A stretch of DNA of 64,000 nt from Strongyloides papillosus (GCA_005656395.1 SRSI01000009.1:2356001-2420000); one strand, 5' to 3'; shown: positions 45,864 to 56,470, counted from the stretch's first letter. The notes: generated by a model not told the origin, from the letters alone. Numbers and translations are program-made.

Positions 45864-46877
45864 TTTTTATATTTCATATGAAAGATCTTAACTTTATTTT
45901 AAAAAAAATAAATAAAATGGGAATTATAAAAATTTCTTTTGTATTAAAAATCAATAATGTTTTAGTACTATCACATTGGGTCAAAATTAATGTAATTGTT
46001 TTAAATTGTGCCAAGATTAAGTAGTTTATCTAGTATAATTATTTTAACTGAAGACATGGACATCTGCTTGCCCGTTGTTATTTGATTTCATACTTTTTAT
46101 TTATAATGTCATTTTCATTTGTCTATGGGTAACTCATGAGTAAGCGAATTCTCTATACTCTGTTTTAGAAAGGTAAATTTACTTGTGTAGTGAGCAAGTT
46201 TTTTATAGAAAAAATTGCTTTGGTTATCAATGATTAGTCAGAGTTCAAAAAGGAACTTTTTTTCTTACCTATCGACATTCGAACATCCTTTTTATATTTT
46301 AATTGTTTTAAAATGTATGTAAATTAGTAAAAAAATCATAATCGTTATTTAGTATATTATTTATTGATGTTAATAAGTATAATTAGATCTAACTTTGTAA
46401 TATTAAAGAATTTATTAAGATTATTTTTATAAAAATTCAATCTGAATGTTATTATTATATTTTTTAAGCAAATTATTCAATTTCATTATCATAAAATAGT
46501 ATAATTGTTTATAAAGTACAGTAATGTGTTTGAGATTGTGTAATAAACAAACAAGAAGTATTACCCGTAGGTCATTTTGACTGACAAATTTTTCAACTTA
46601 ATTGGAAATTTTGTCGCCTGTTCAGATGCTATTTTAAACACTTCAAGCTATTGAAATTATTCTCAACTTTTGTGAGAAAAAAAAATAAAACTTTTTCCTA
46701 TTTTTTGTATATCCAATAGTGTTATATTATATATTATTTGTTTATGCCATCGTAACTATTCTATATAAAGACAATATATCATTAATAAAATATTTTTAAG
46801 TCTGTATCACTATAATTTTTGTAGTTTATTGTTGTTGTAATTATTGTAATTTTATTATTCTGTTTCTTAATACAAAT
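45864..46877. other. Intergenic region between the F-box-like genes, about 1 kb
   Basis: AT-rich; it must hold 3' UTR and promoter. The order of the two related genes, same strand and 1 kb apart, points to tandem duplication, but I see no leftover copy here. Confidence 0.45.
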
Positions 46878-48600
46878 ATGGAAACTCAAAGAACAATATC
46901 TTTTGTAACATTAATGGGAATATCTCTTCTTAGAAAAAAGGTTCTTCAATATATTGGATCATTTGATGATTTAGAAAATTTATCTAAAACATGCAGATGG
47001 ATGAATTATTATGTTCAAATTGAATCAATTAAAAGAGGAGTTTATTTTTATAACGATTACAACAAAATTTATGTTTCAGCAAAAGAAGGAATTTCAAAAG
47101 GTTTAGATCCATATAAACTAGAGGAACTTGAAATTACAAATGACAGTAATTTTTATGACAGTTTGGATTTTTTAGAAAAATATACAAATGAATTTATATC
47201 TTTTTATAATCTTACTACCTTTGACTACGAAAAAGATTTTATTCAAATTAATAAAAATGATATTGTAAATATGAAAAAGAAAATTTCAGATGAAATTAAT
47301 TTAATTTTAAATTGTGTAATACGTAAAGATGCAAAAATCTTTGAATTTACTAATGATCTCAGAAAAAAATCACTTTTAATACTATATTTGTTGATGCACA
47401 TGAATCATCAAAATATAAAACGCATCAAAATTCCAGATACTTTTGTGAGCTGTTACATGGATAAATACAATAAAGAATTCAATTATGGCATATTCAATGG
47501 ACTGCCAAAATTTAATGAACTTGTAATTAACATTGATTATAATTACAATGAAAAGCCTAATTACGATAAAGTATACAATAGATTTATGAAAAGTATGAAT
47601 TTTTTGGAGAATATTTTAGATGGATTATCAAAGAAGAAAAATGGAACATTAATTCTACAACATTTGAATGGCAATTATAATAAAATTGTTAGATTTATCA
47701 AAATGATTTATGAAGTAACTCAAAAATGTAATGTTAAATTAAAATGTGACTGTAGTTATTATTTCAATAAATCAAAACAAAAAAAGAGAACGATCATTCC
47801 ACTTGAAAAATGTTCTTTGCCTACAGTTAGGAGCCATATAACTTCTATTTATTCACTAAGAATAACATTTTCACTTTGCTATAGTATTTTTAATAGCCTA
47901 AAATACTTTGAAAATTTAGAAAAACTGCATTTTTGTTTAACAAACATTGATATAAAGAAGGTTTTTGAAAAAAAGATGGAATTAAACGGCAATTATTTAT
48001 CCCTGTCAAACTGTAAAAAGTTAAAAGATGTCGAAATTTACTTTGAACCAATTAGAAAAACAAATAATGAAAAGAATTTAGAAATACTTTATAATAATAT
48101 GAAAATTATTGTTTCAATGATGCCAAAAACTGTAGAAATGCTAAAATTAACTCGTATGGATTATTTAACAAAAGAAGTAACAGAAGTAATAAATCAATTC
48201 ATGCCAAATATTAAATTATTTGTAACACAGAATGTATCATTTAAAGATTTAGATTGTTTAAGCTCTTTTAAACATTTACAAGCATTTATATATAATCAAA
48301 ATTATCCAATTCATATTCCAGGTACAGTAAAATTAGTTGGTATTTGTAATCATTATATCCATAATGACGGTAATCTTGAAATTATAACTTTTAATCAAGA
48401 ACTCATTAATACTTATTCTAAAAGATTTTCAAAACGACTTAGTAGTGAATTCCGTGGATGTATTTTCTTTAATGATATTCGCCAATGGTGTATGTATAAA
48501 AAAATAATTAGTAACCAATTTTCAGGTATGTTATTTATATAATCAGTTTATATTAAGAAGGTTAACTTTTATTTTTTCAGAAATGATTTCACCTTTTTAA
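46878..48600 (+). CDS. F-box-like protein, paralogue 2
   Basis: Exons 46878-48525 and 48581-48600 (55-base intron ending TTTTTTCAG), 555 residues ending ...NQFSEMISPF. Without splicing the frame would end 17 bases later. The N-terminal motif LMGISLLRKKVLQYIGSFDDLENLSKTCRWMNYYV is a better F-box match than in paralogue 1. Shared landmarks with the neighbour are SKKKNGTLILxxLxGNYNKIVRF, DCLSSFKHLQAFIYN and FFNDIRQWCMYKK. The LRR-like middle is similar in plan but strongly diverged. Such fast-evolving F-box families are common in nematodes, so this is a lineage-specific pair by inference. Confidence 0.72.
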
Positions 48601-48862
48601 AATATACAACTACATATTCTCATGTTATGATGATTAAAGTACTCAATACATTTTTAAATGAAAATTAAATTTGAACAATATCAGGCAAAATATTTTTTAT
48701 TTGCTCAAAAATGTATATTTTTTAAAATTTTTTTGATTTTATAATCAAATATGTTTTCAAACACCTGTTTCTTTTTTAAAATAAATAAATCTGTTTTTGC
48801 TAATATACAGAATAATATGTTTAAAATCATTATTGTAAACAAATAAAAAATAATTATATGTC

Positions 48863-48980
48863 GATACTAACGTAGTGAGATTGCTTTGCATAACGCGGTC
48901 TTTTCCTTGGATTTAGTCCTTTTCTTGCACGGAATTTCGGAATTCCGTACAGTTTTGGTGGTGCGCCACTATTTAATCAG
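48863..48980 (+). repeat. Left inverted repeat of the DIRS-type element
   Basis: 118 bp, starting GATACTAACGTAGTGAGATT and ending CACTATTTAATCAG. It contains an inner palindrome around GGAATTTCGGAATTCC. I see no difference from the inverse of 52941-53058, implying recent copying or gene conversion between ends. Confidence 0.92.
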
Positions 48981-49053
48981 TTTTTTCTTTTCCTTGAATT
49001 TTGTCGTTATTATTACTAATATCTAACAAAATCGTTGCCGAATCAAGTTCCAA

Positions 49054-51675
49054 ATGGCTGAAGAACCTGATAATAATGAAATACTGGGTCTGTTTGACAA
49101 TTCAACCCAACAGCCGGCAGAAGAAAGTGCCGATGACCAACTTATCAACGCTCTATTGCACAATAAAAAGTCAATGACGTTATCTGAACAAGGTATGAAA
49201 GCGGTATCCAAAATATTCTCCTGCAAAAGAATATCACATGAAACCATTGAGAGCATCACTGATAGAATGGGCGTTCACCAAGACCTCCAGTTTCTCGCTC
49301 CCGCCTTCAGCACCCCATACTACTCTAAATTAAAAATGAGGTCAGTAGACAGCAACCTTGCCAAAATGCAGGATCACCTACTCCAGTCAGTCTGTATGTT
49401 ATCGCACAATGTTGAAGCTGCAACAGGAGATAACAAAAGTGCCGTACTCAGTGCCCTCATTAATATCAAGTATGTTGTCGACGGATTAAGTGACATACGT
49501 AGAGAAGTCGCCTTTAGAAACTTCTCACCCAAATTCAACAAAGGGCTTCCCAGTGTACCTCTCGATATGGAAGAGAAGGTAACTCGTATGGATAGTTCTG
49601 AAAGAATCTCAATACTTCCTAAGCATGCCGAAGCATTATTCAAGAATGTGGCCGATACACCACAGGATCTCCTCTCGTTTATCCAAAGGGAAAACAGAAA
49701 AAGATCTTACAATAATACGGCTAACATCGAGCCGGAAAGGTACGTTATAATCAACCCAAACATGCCCCCCAATACAATACACCAATGCCTACCATTCTGG
49801 CAAAAGATTGCGCCAACCGATACGGTGCTACTTGATTACATAATAAACGGTGTAGATATAGGTATCTTATGTGAGCCAACACAGCATAAGATAGGTAAGA
49901 ATAAATTCTCTTCAAAGGAAGAAGAACAGGTTATTGAAAATGAGATAAAAGATCTCCTCCGCTCCAACAGTATAAAAGAGCACGACAATCCCAAATGGAT
50001 CAGCCCTCTAATGGTAGTAACCACTTCAAAAATGAGATTAGTACTAGACCTTTCTTCACTAAATGATTACATACAACATTTTAGTTTTAAATGTGAGTCG
50101 ATAAAAGATGTAACGGATCTTCTCGAGCCTAAAGCCTTCTTAACTTCTATTGACCTATCCGCAGCATACCACAGCTGTGCAGTACGACCACATCAAACTG
50201 AATACTTAGGATTCAGGTGGAATAATAAAACATACATTTACCTTGTATTGCCCTTTGGAGCTAGTTCAGCACCAAGACTATTTTATAGAATAACAAACAC
50301 CCTAACCGCCACGATAAGGGCCAACGGTATAAAAATGACGAGATTTTACGATGATTTTCTAATCACACATACGGATAAGGATCTGTTAACACGTCATACC
50401 GAATACTGCATGAATTTGTTACGTGCAGCTGGATTCTCCATTAACGAGAAAAAGAGTGAGTTGTCACCTAAATATATAATAAAATATCGAGGTTTAGTGA
50501 TAGTTACACTTAAAGAGGAACTTCGCCTCCCCCAGGATAAGCTGGATAACATTATTAAAGCAGCCCGTCACATCTCAAATCTCAAGAGGGTAGTTGCACG
50601 TCAACTTTATAGCTTATTAGGCATGATAGAATTCTCATCCTATGCAAACTTCTTAACAAGAATCAAAGCACGTCCACTCCAACGCGCCGTAAATAAATGT
50701 ATAGGGTTTCCTCCAAATTACAATAGGTATGTGAATATAACAACGGAAATTAGGCAAGGTCTAGCATGGTATATCAATAACATAGAAGCCACCAATGGGC
50801 TGCGATATAATCAGGACCACGCGAGCATAGAGGTTTACACAGACGCATGTAATGTTAGTTATGGAGGAATAGTATATTTTCCTGATTACACTTCCCAAAG
50901 CGTCCAAGGGTACTTTACGGACGACTTATTATCTAAACATATTAATGAGAAGGAACTAATGGCCTTATCCTTCACGTGCTTCGGGCTTTTGCAAAATACA
51001 TATAATAAAATAGTTAACATTTACTGTGACAATACAACTACCCTAGCGTTGGTTCATAATAAAGGAAGTGTTAATAAAATATTTCTCTCATCGGAGACGG
51101 AAAAGCTACTCGATTTCTTTTACGAGCACAGGCTATATATTAACTTATACCATATTCCAGGATCCTACAATCAGGTGGCAGATCGCCTTTCCCGAACAAT
51201 GCCCGTTACCCTACAAGGCCCAACAGAAGCAACTCTAACTATAAAGGCAAGAGAAGAAATTAAGGAATTTCTTTTAAATAAATTTAATGTAATAATTTCG
51301 GTTGATCTGTTTGCATCTTATGAAAATAAATTTTGTGATAAATTTGTAACGTTATTTGATGATAACCGAGCGTTTAGAAGAAATGCCTACTCATTCAACT
51401 GGCAGGGTTTAATTGATGAGGAAGTAATAGCATTTCCCCCATGTAATCAAGTACTCAGAGTACTGCGTAAAGCGGGTACCGACAAGTGCAATCTTTGGCT
51501 GGTAGCCCTAATGTGGGAAAATCAAAATTATTTTCCAGTTTTAATATCCCAATTCGGGGACCCTATCCTACAATTATATGGTTCTAATATAGTTAACTTT
51601 CCAGACTGTGCAACTCCAATGAAGAACCGAAAGCACAAAGTGGGACTTTTCCGAATTTTCTTCAAGTCGCACTGA
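49054..51675 (+). CDS. DIRS ORF1: gag-like, reverse transcriptase, RNase H, methyltransferase-like
   Basis: 873 residues, no internal stops. Residues 1-220 are a gag-like region without zinc knuckles. RT runs about 290-480: RLVLDLSSLNDYI, LTSIDLSAAYHS (first catalytic Asp), LPFGASSAPRLFYR and FYDDF (catalytic YxDD form). RNase H runs about 590-720: YTDAC, EKELMAL, YCDNTT and NQVADRLSR supply its four acidic residues. The last 120 residues (VDLFASYENKFCDKF, YSFNWQG, IAFPPCNQVLRVLRK, MWENQNYFPVL) match the methyltransferase-like domain of DIRS elements. It ends six bases before ORF2, which is in another reading frame. Confidence 0.92.
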   Translation: MAEEPDNNEILGLFDNSTQQPAEESADDQLINALLHNKKSMTLSEQGMKAVSKIFSCKRISHETIESITDRMGVHQDLQFLAPAFSTPYYSKLKMRSVDSNLAKMQDHLLQSVCMLSHNVEAATGDNKSAVLSALINIKYVVDGLSDIRREVAFRNFSPKFNKGLPSVPLDMEEKVTRMDSSERISILPKHAEALFKNVADTPQDLLSFIQRENRKRSYNNTANIEPERYVIINPNMPPNTIHQCLPFWQKIAPTDTVLLDYIINGVDIGILCEPTQHKIGKNKFSSKEEEQVIENEIKDLLRSNSIKEHDNPKWISPLMVVTTSKMRLVLDLSSLNDYIQHFSFKCESIKDVTDLLEPKAFLTSIDLSAAYHSCAVRPHQTEYLGFRWNNKTYIYLVLPFGASSAPRLFYRITNTLTATIRANGIKMTRFYDDFLITHTDKDLLTRHTEYCMNLLRAAGFSINEKKSELSPKYIIKYRGLVIVTLKEELRLPQDKLDNIIKAARHISNLKRVVARQLYSLLGMIEFSSYANFLTRIKARPLQRAVNKCIGFPPNYNRYVNITTEIRQGLAWYINNIEATNGLRYNQDHASIEVYTDACNVSYGGIVYFPDYTSQSVQGYFTDDLLSKHINEKELMALSFTCFGLLQNTYNKIVNIYCDNTTTLALVHNKGSVNKIFLSSETEKLLDFFYEHRLYINLYHIPGSYNQVADRLSRTMPVTLQGPTEATLTIKAREEIKEFLLNKFNVIISVDLFASYENKFCDKFVTLFDDNRAFRRNAYSFNWQGLIDEEVIAFPPCNQVLRVLRKAGTDKCNLWLVALMWENQNYFPVLISQFGDPILQLYGSNIVNFPDCATPMKNRKHKVGLFRIFFKSH

Positions 51676-51680
51676 GTGAC

Positions 51681-52604
51681 ATGGATCCCGAAGTTTCACA
51701 ATCCATTCAACAATCTTACTCAGTTAACACTCAAAAATCCTATTCCACTCATTTGAGAAATTACCTTAACTTCTGTAAAGAAAATGGAATAAAGGATGAA
51801 CACTTCTCCTTTAAGAATCTCACCAAATATCTATCAAAGATAGCTACCAGTGCCGCTCCATCTACAGTTAATACAATAAAGAATTCACTAGTAGCCATAG
51901 CAAAGTTACGTAAGGTAACCTTCTCATCCCATGAAAAAACATTGCTAAGCAAACTCATAAAAGGGATCCAAGTGAATAACTACAATCATGATATTCAAAA
52001 ATACATGACATTTGACTTGGACATCATTCTGAGACATATTGAAAACAACCCAGCCTCAATGGAAATGTCTATCAAAGATTTGACGTTTACAACAATTACT
52101 CTGATCTCCATTGTATCGCCACAAAGGATGAACGAGCTTGCTAGAATGTCTCTAGATCATATGACCCTCTCGGATGCATGGGCTAATTTCACAATCCCGG
52201 GAAGATCAAAAAATTCTACAGCCACTCACAAATTCCACAGAATGCACATTCAAAAATATGCAAATCCGAGCCTATGCCCACTCACCGCCCTATCCTTGTA
52301 CTTAAAGCGTACGGAGCCTATACGCACTTCTCAAAATCTGTGGATAAGTTACTTCAAGCCACACAAAAATGTCACTGGAACTACACTAGGAAGATGGATC
52401 TATAATTACTACCTAACAGCTGGCTTAGATATAGGTAGACCACACAACATCAGGGGAGCTGCTGCATCAAAATGCTATGAAATAGCAGGGTCTATTACAA
52501 ATATGATAGAAGCTATTAACTGGGCATCTGAACACTCCTTCTTTAAGTTTTATCATAAGGAAATTGGGAATAATTTCGGTGCTACTGTTCTCTCCTACAA
52601 ATAA
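51681..52604 (+). CDS. DIRS ORF2: tyrosine recombinase
   Basis: 307 residues. The N-terminal half is a SAM-like DNA-binding region (SYSTHLRNYLNFCKENGI, SKIATSAAPSTVNTIKNSLVAI). The catalytic domain has the expected pieces: Arg in SPQRMNELARMSL, HKFHRMHI, the H-x2-R box as PHNIRGAA, and INWASEHSFFKFY with the nucleophile Tyr. It replaces the DDE integrase of LTR retrotransposons and should cut and join by a strand-exchange mechanism without target duplication. No frame damage. Its stop codon touches the internal complementary region. Confidence 0.92.
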   Translation: MDPEVSQSIQQSYSVNTQKSYSTHLRNYLNFCKENGIKDEHFSFKNLTKYLSKIATSAAPSTVNTIKNSLVAIAKLRKVTFSSHEKTLLSKLIKGIQVNNYNHDIQKYMTFDLDIILRHIENNPASMEMSIKDLTFTTITLISIVSPQRMNELARMSLDHMTLSDAWANFTIPGRSKNSTATHKFHRMHIQKYANPSLCPLTALSLYLKRTEPIRTSQNLWISYFKPHKNVTGTTLGRWIYNYYLTAGLDIGRPHNIRGAAASKCYEIAGSITNMIEAINWASEHSFFKFYHKEIGNNFGATVLSYK

Positions 52605-52705
52605 GCAATCTCACTACGTTAGTATCGACATATAATTGATAATTATACCAGGGATATCGTAGATATCCTGCAAGTATAATTTATATTATATAAGATACTA
52701 ACGTA
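52603..52705 (+). repeat. Internal complementary region (ICR) of the DIRS-type element
   Basis: About the first 33 bases are the complement of the left outer end (through GTCGACATA-type sequence, TATCGACATATAATT). The remaining 70 are the complement of the right outer end 53048-53117 (ATAATTATACCAGGGATATC...), with one mismatch seen (TATCC against TACCC). The two parts meet at AATT/ATT, so both element termini are recorded here side by side. Confidence 0.88.
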
Positions 52706-52940
52706 TGTACCCACCCATCAAAATTTAATCCGAATTATTACTTATACTTAATTAATTATTGTAATATTATTAATTATCTATCACCCAGCTACTTGCTGAT
52801 CAAATACCATTAATATTTACTCTCTTATATCACCAGGTTACATGTACGAGTATATATAATTAATTATAATAAATCTTGTTGTGTTAAATTATTGTTCCCA
52901 CACCTTACGAGTACAGTATCACCTTATCACTTACAAAAAT

Positions 52941-53058
52941 CTGATTAAATAGTGGCGCACCACCAAAACTGTACGGAATTCCGAAATTCCGTGCAAGAAA
53001 AGGACTAAATCCAAGGAAAAGACCGCGTTATGCAAAGCAATCTCACTACGTTAGTATC
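52941..53058 (-). repeat. Right inverted repeat of the DIRS-type element
   Basis: Inverse copy of 48863-48980. It is followed by a 59-base outer end (53059-53117) that the left side lacks, the usual DIRS asymmetry. Between the ICR and this repeat (52706-52940) is noncoding AT-rich element sequence. Confidence 0.92.
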
Positions 53059-53149
53059 TTATATAATATAAATTATACTTGCAGGATATCTACGATACCC
53101 CTGGTATAATTATCAATAAAAAGGAACATTTTTTTATGAATTTGAAAAA

Positions 53150-54160
53150 ATGTACATTTTATGCAAAAGTCTTTTGCTTGTTATTTTGTCTCTATTATTC
53201 TTCCAGTATCCGGTAGTTTTAACTAATGAAGAAAGTCATTTAATCACATCACTGGATCTGAAACTAAATGATAGATTTTACTCTCTAAAAAAGGAATTCG
53301 GACTCAAATCTATAATTAATGATCCAATTGAAAATCGTGAGTTTAAAGATCGACAGAAACGACAGGTAGAAAAGATTCAAAAATCTAGTATATCTAAAAA
53401 AATATTGAAAAAACCTCCAATTAAAAAACGGCCAATAAGAAAACCTCCAACCAAAAAACCACCACCTAAAACAACTAAAAAATATACAGCTAGAAGACCT
53501 ATAACCACAACTACAAAATATAAAACTAGAAGACCTACAACTACAATTAAAAGATATACAACTAGAAGACCTATAACTACAAATAAAAAATCTACAACTA
53601 TTAGGCCAACAACTAAAAAAACTGCAACTAAAAAACCGACAACTACAACAAAAAAAACTACAACACCAAAACCTGATAAATATGCCAAATTGAAATCTGA
53701 GGTAAGTAAAGTATCTTTTTCTATTAATATCTACAATATTTTATAGATTTTAGAAGACATTAACAAACTACGTAAAAAATATAGATCACCTCCTCTAAAA
53801 GTAAATACTACAATTGCTAAAGATACACAAACTTATGCTACTGAATTTGCTAAAACAGGAGGAGGTGATGGTGAATACAATGGCCCATTAGGACAAGTTT
53901 TTTATTTTGCATCTCCAGAAGAAGAAATTAAACCTTTAGGATGGTGGACTCGGGATTCAGACAGAATTGATTTTGAAAACATTGATGACGGTTTTGTTGA
54001 TCCAGAATTTTCGCAATTAATTTGGAAATCAACTAAACAAATTGGATGTGGTGCTTACAAAAATGAACATGGAATCTTTATTTTTTGTAGATTTTATCCA
54101 AAAGGAAATGTTCCTGGACAATATAAAGAAAATATTCTTAAACCATTAGACGACCAATAA
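53150..54160 (+). CDS. Secreted CAP/SCP protein, paralogue of the gene at 11386
   Basis: Exons 53150-53701 and 53747-54160 (45-base intron, phase 0), 321 residues. Signal peptide MYILCKSLLLVILSLLFFQYPVVL, then a Lys/Thr/Pro-rich linker (KKPPTKKPPPKTTKK, repeated TTRRPITT units), then the CAP domain: ILEDINKLRKKYRSPPL, LGWWTRDSDRIDF, FSQLIWKSTKQIGCG and IFCRFYPKGNVPGQY. The intron falls at the same place as in the first CAP gene (KSE|ILEDIN against KSK|ILNDIN). The basic, Thr/Pro-rich linker replaces the Ser/Thr linker of the paralogue. The DIRS-type element ends 32 bp upstream of the ATG, so its promoter may be displaced or replaced. An out-of-frame ATG at 53136 lies in the leader. Confidence 0.9.
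53460..53670 (+). repeat. Imperfect Thr/Arg-Pro tandem repeat in the second CAP gene
   Basis: About six degenerate units of 30-33 bases encode K-x-T-x-R-R-P-x-T-T. Shorter and more diverged than the 45-bp repeat of the paralogue. Confidence 0.7.
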
Positions 54161-56312
54161 TTTTTATAAATTATATGGCAGAAAATATAATCACCATAAT
54201 TATGATTTCTATAATTAATATAACAGTTTTATTATGAAAGGAATAAGTTTTTAATTGTTTTTTTGAAGTATTACAATAAAAATTTATTCAATTTAGGGCT
54301 ATCTTTGAACGTGAGCTAAAAATTTTTGTTGCTTTTCCGTTAGCTCCCCGCCATAATATAATATGTTAAAATCATCAAATATATTCGTTTTTTAATATTA
54401 TTTAGTTAAATTTATCCTTACAATTAAATTGATAATAAACAAATTTCATGTTTTATCAGTGATGAGAAGAACGTTGCTGAAACTATACACTGAAACAGAT
54501 ACACACAACTACGATTGTAATATAAAAATGTAATTTTTATTATTTATCACATTTAACAAATTAAACTCCCATAATTTTTAATTTTTTTGAAACCAGCTTA
54601 GATAACACAAGACGAAGAAAATATATTAAATTTGATCAGGATAATGAATTATAACATTTTGGAAAATTGTGCATAAAATAATATCTCATGAGCACTCAAG
54701 CAAAAAATTTTTCATGATTTTGTTACCTAGAAAATATAAAATTACTAAATTTTTGCAGTAAAAATTCCCCAAAAAAATTTCTTTTGAGTTCGTTTACACT
54801 AGAAGTTGTGCCTTTTCTTCGAAAATACTCTTAAAATGTAGAAAAATAAATTACTTACGAAGGTATTTGAGTTGTGTCAATTTCATTTTCCGAAGCGAGA
54901 TATGTCGTTCCAAATTTCTAAAATTTTGGATTAAAAGCATCGTTTTGAAAGATTTCCCAAATTTCAAGAATGAGACTTTTCTGCTAGGATTTATTATTTG
55001 TACTTAATAAGTATTAAGAATTACATTTACTTGTGAAATTTCAAATAAAAAATTTATTTTTTGAGGGAGAAATGGAGGTACCAATATTAAGTGGAAGTAA
55101 ATCGTTGTAACTTAATGACGGGATATCGTACAGAGCTAATTTTTATCATTTTTTTATTATATTTCCCTAAATGTTTTTCAATTTAAAAAATCTAAAAATT
55201 TAAAAATAATTTGAAAAGGAAATTTTCTCCTACATAAATAGAGAATCTTATTATAGAAATTTTTTATTATAAATATGGTAAAATTATGAATGTAATGTGT
55301 CAGAACGTATTTTAATGGTAAAAAGAAAATAGTTCATTTGTTAAGAAATATTTAAACAATAAGTGAACTTCTTATTATCTATAAGAGTGAAATCACTTAA
55401 TCCTCTGCAGTTTTTTAGTAATGTGATGTTGAAAACATTAGTTTGTCCATTTTTAGTAAACGGACTCTCACAATTGTCTATGCGGCGATAGTTGATTTAA
55501 CAATATTTTTGTCATTATTTTTAGATATTTTCCTAGAATTTCATTAATTATTGACACTATACTGTGAGTTTCCGGTCCTACCTGAAGATGATAACCAGAG
55601 AACATATTAGCAAAGTCAGAGTTAACTTTAACTTCAAAAATGGTCGAACTATGAGGCTTGTATCCGATCTAGAAACACTAACAGATGAAATGACAAAGAA
55701 ATAAATATGATGATTTTGGACAAACTTAAATAAAAAGTGTAATATGGAAGAGACTTTCATATTTGATGATTTATACCATCGCTACATGGTTAAAGCTGAC
55801 AAACGAATAGGAGGAATAGGATTCATAGTCAATTGCTCTAGATCGGCAAAAGTGGAGAGAGGTAACTCTGGACCTCATAAAAATTTAAGTACTAAATTAA
55901 ATTTTCCTATTGATATAAGGTCATAAATAAAGTAAAAATCTTTGGTAAACGCATGATTATAATTGACTCAAAACGGTCGAAAATTTGTTACAAAAATGTT
56001 GTATCACTTTAAAGAAGAAGTGCATATAAAATACTTATACTTCACTGATGATAGAATGCACCGATTATTACATTTGCTTTGTGTGGAAACACCATTACAA
56101 AAACGCAGTGACTATGCTAACAATCCTTTTATTCTATGCATTTAATATTTTTTTATAATATACAACAATTTATTTTCATAAAGTTACTGTTATGACGATG
56201 GTACAAGTAATACAGCCGCAACATCTGCAAAGTTTCTCCAAATACCAAACGAGTAATAATTCAATCTCTGACGCACTTTATGTCTGCTTCTACATTTGCA
56301 AGAGGGAAAAAT
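54161..56312. other. Gene-poor region, about 2.1 kb, with short open fragments
   Basis: Mostly AT-rich noncoding DNA. Between about 55590 and 56145 three short plus-strand open stretches in different frames follow one another (ITREHISKVRVNFNFKNG, EETFIFDDLYHRYMVKADKR, MLYHFKEEVHIKYLYFTDD). They look more like protein than background and could be a decayed gene, but I cannot name it. Confidence 0.35.
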
Positions 56313-56384
56313 GGGCTCAACCGGTAATCGAAACCGGAACCTCTCGCACCCGAAGCGAGAATCATACCATTAGACCATTGAGCC
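56313..56384 (-). tRNA. tRNA-Pro (anticodon CGG)
   Basis: 72 nt. Acceptor stem GGCTCAA pairs with TTGAGCC; the anticodon arm CTCGC-TTCGGGT-GCGAG gives CGG at 34-36; T arm CCGGT-TTCGATT-ACCGG. A box TGGTCTAATGG and B box GGTTTCGATTA are present, so it should be transcribed from internal promoters. It lies head to head with tRNA-Lys, 13 bp apart. Confidence 0.95.
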
Positions 56385-56397
56385 AAGTGAGGGCCGG

Positions 56398-56470
56398 GCC
56401 TTCCTAGCTCAGTTGGTAGAGCGTTAGACTTTTAATCTAACGGTCAGGGGTTCGAGCCCCCTGGAGGGCT
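56398..56470 (+). tRNA. tRNA-Lys (anticodon UUU)
   Basis: 73 nt. Acceptor stem GCCTTCC pairs with GGAGGGC (one G-U); D arm AGCTCAGTTGGTAGAGC; anticodon arm TTAGA-CTTTTAA-TCTAA gives TTT; T arm CAGGGGTTCGAGCCCCCTG. Discriminator base U (position 56470). A TTTTGCC stretch soon after the 3' end may act as Pol III terminator. Confidence 0.97.

Larger units (their letters stand above)
48852..53117 (+). mobile_element. DIRS-type tyrosine-recombinase retrotransposon, apparently complete
   Basis: About 4.27 kb. It has inverted repeats of 118 bp (48863-48980 and 52941-53058), two long intact ORFs, and an internal complementary region (52603-52705) directly after the second stop codon. That region joins the complement of the left outer end to the complement of the right outer end, the hallmark of DIRS1-type elements thought to replicate through a circle closed by a tyrosine recombinase. 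No LTRs and no DDE integrase are present. ORF1 encodes gag-like, RT, RNase H and methyltransferase-like regions; ORF2 encodes the recombinase. Composition is less AT-rich than host genes. Outer limits are fixed from the match to the internal region and may be off by a few bases. Confidence 0.93.

Noticed and set aside
48541..48851. Possible target-site duplication next to the DIRS-type element
   Set aside because: No matching duplication found at the two outer ends, and none is expected for a tyrosine-recombinase element.
53377..53688. Val/Gly-rich antisense frame in the second CAP gene
   Set aside because: Shadow of the Thr/Pro/Lys linker repeat.
56192..56407. 71-codon frame across the tRNA pair
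   Set aside because: Overlaps two convincing tRNA genes; chance reading.
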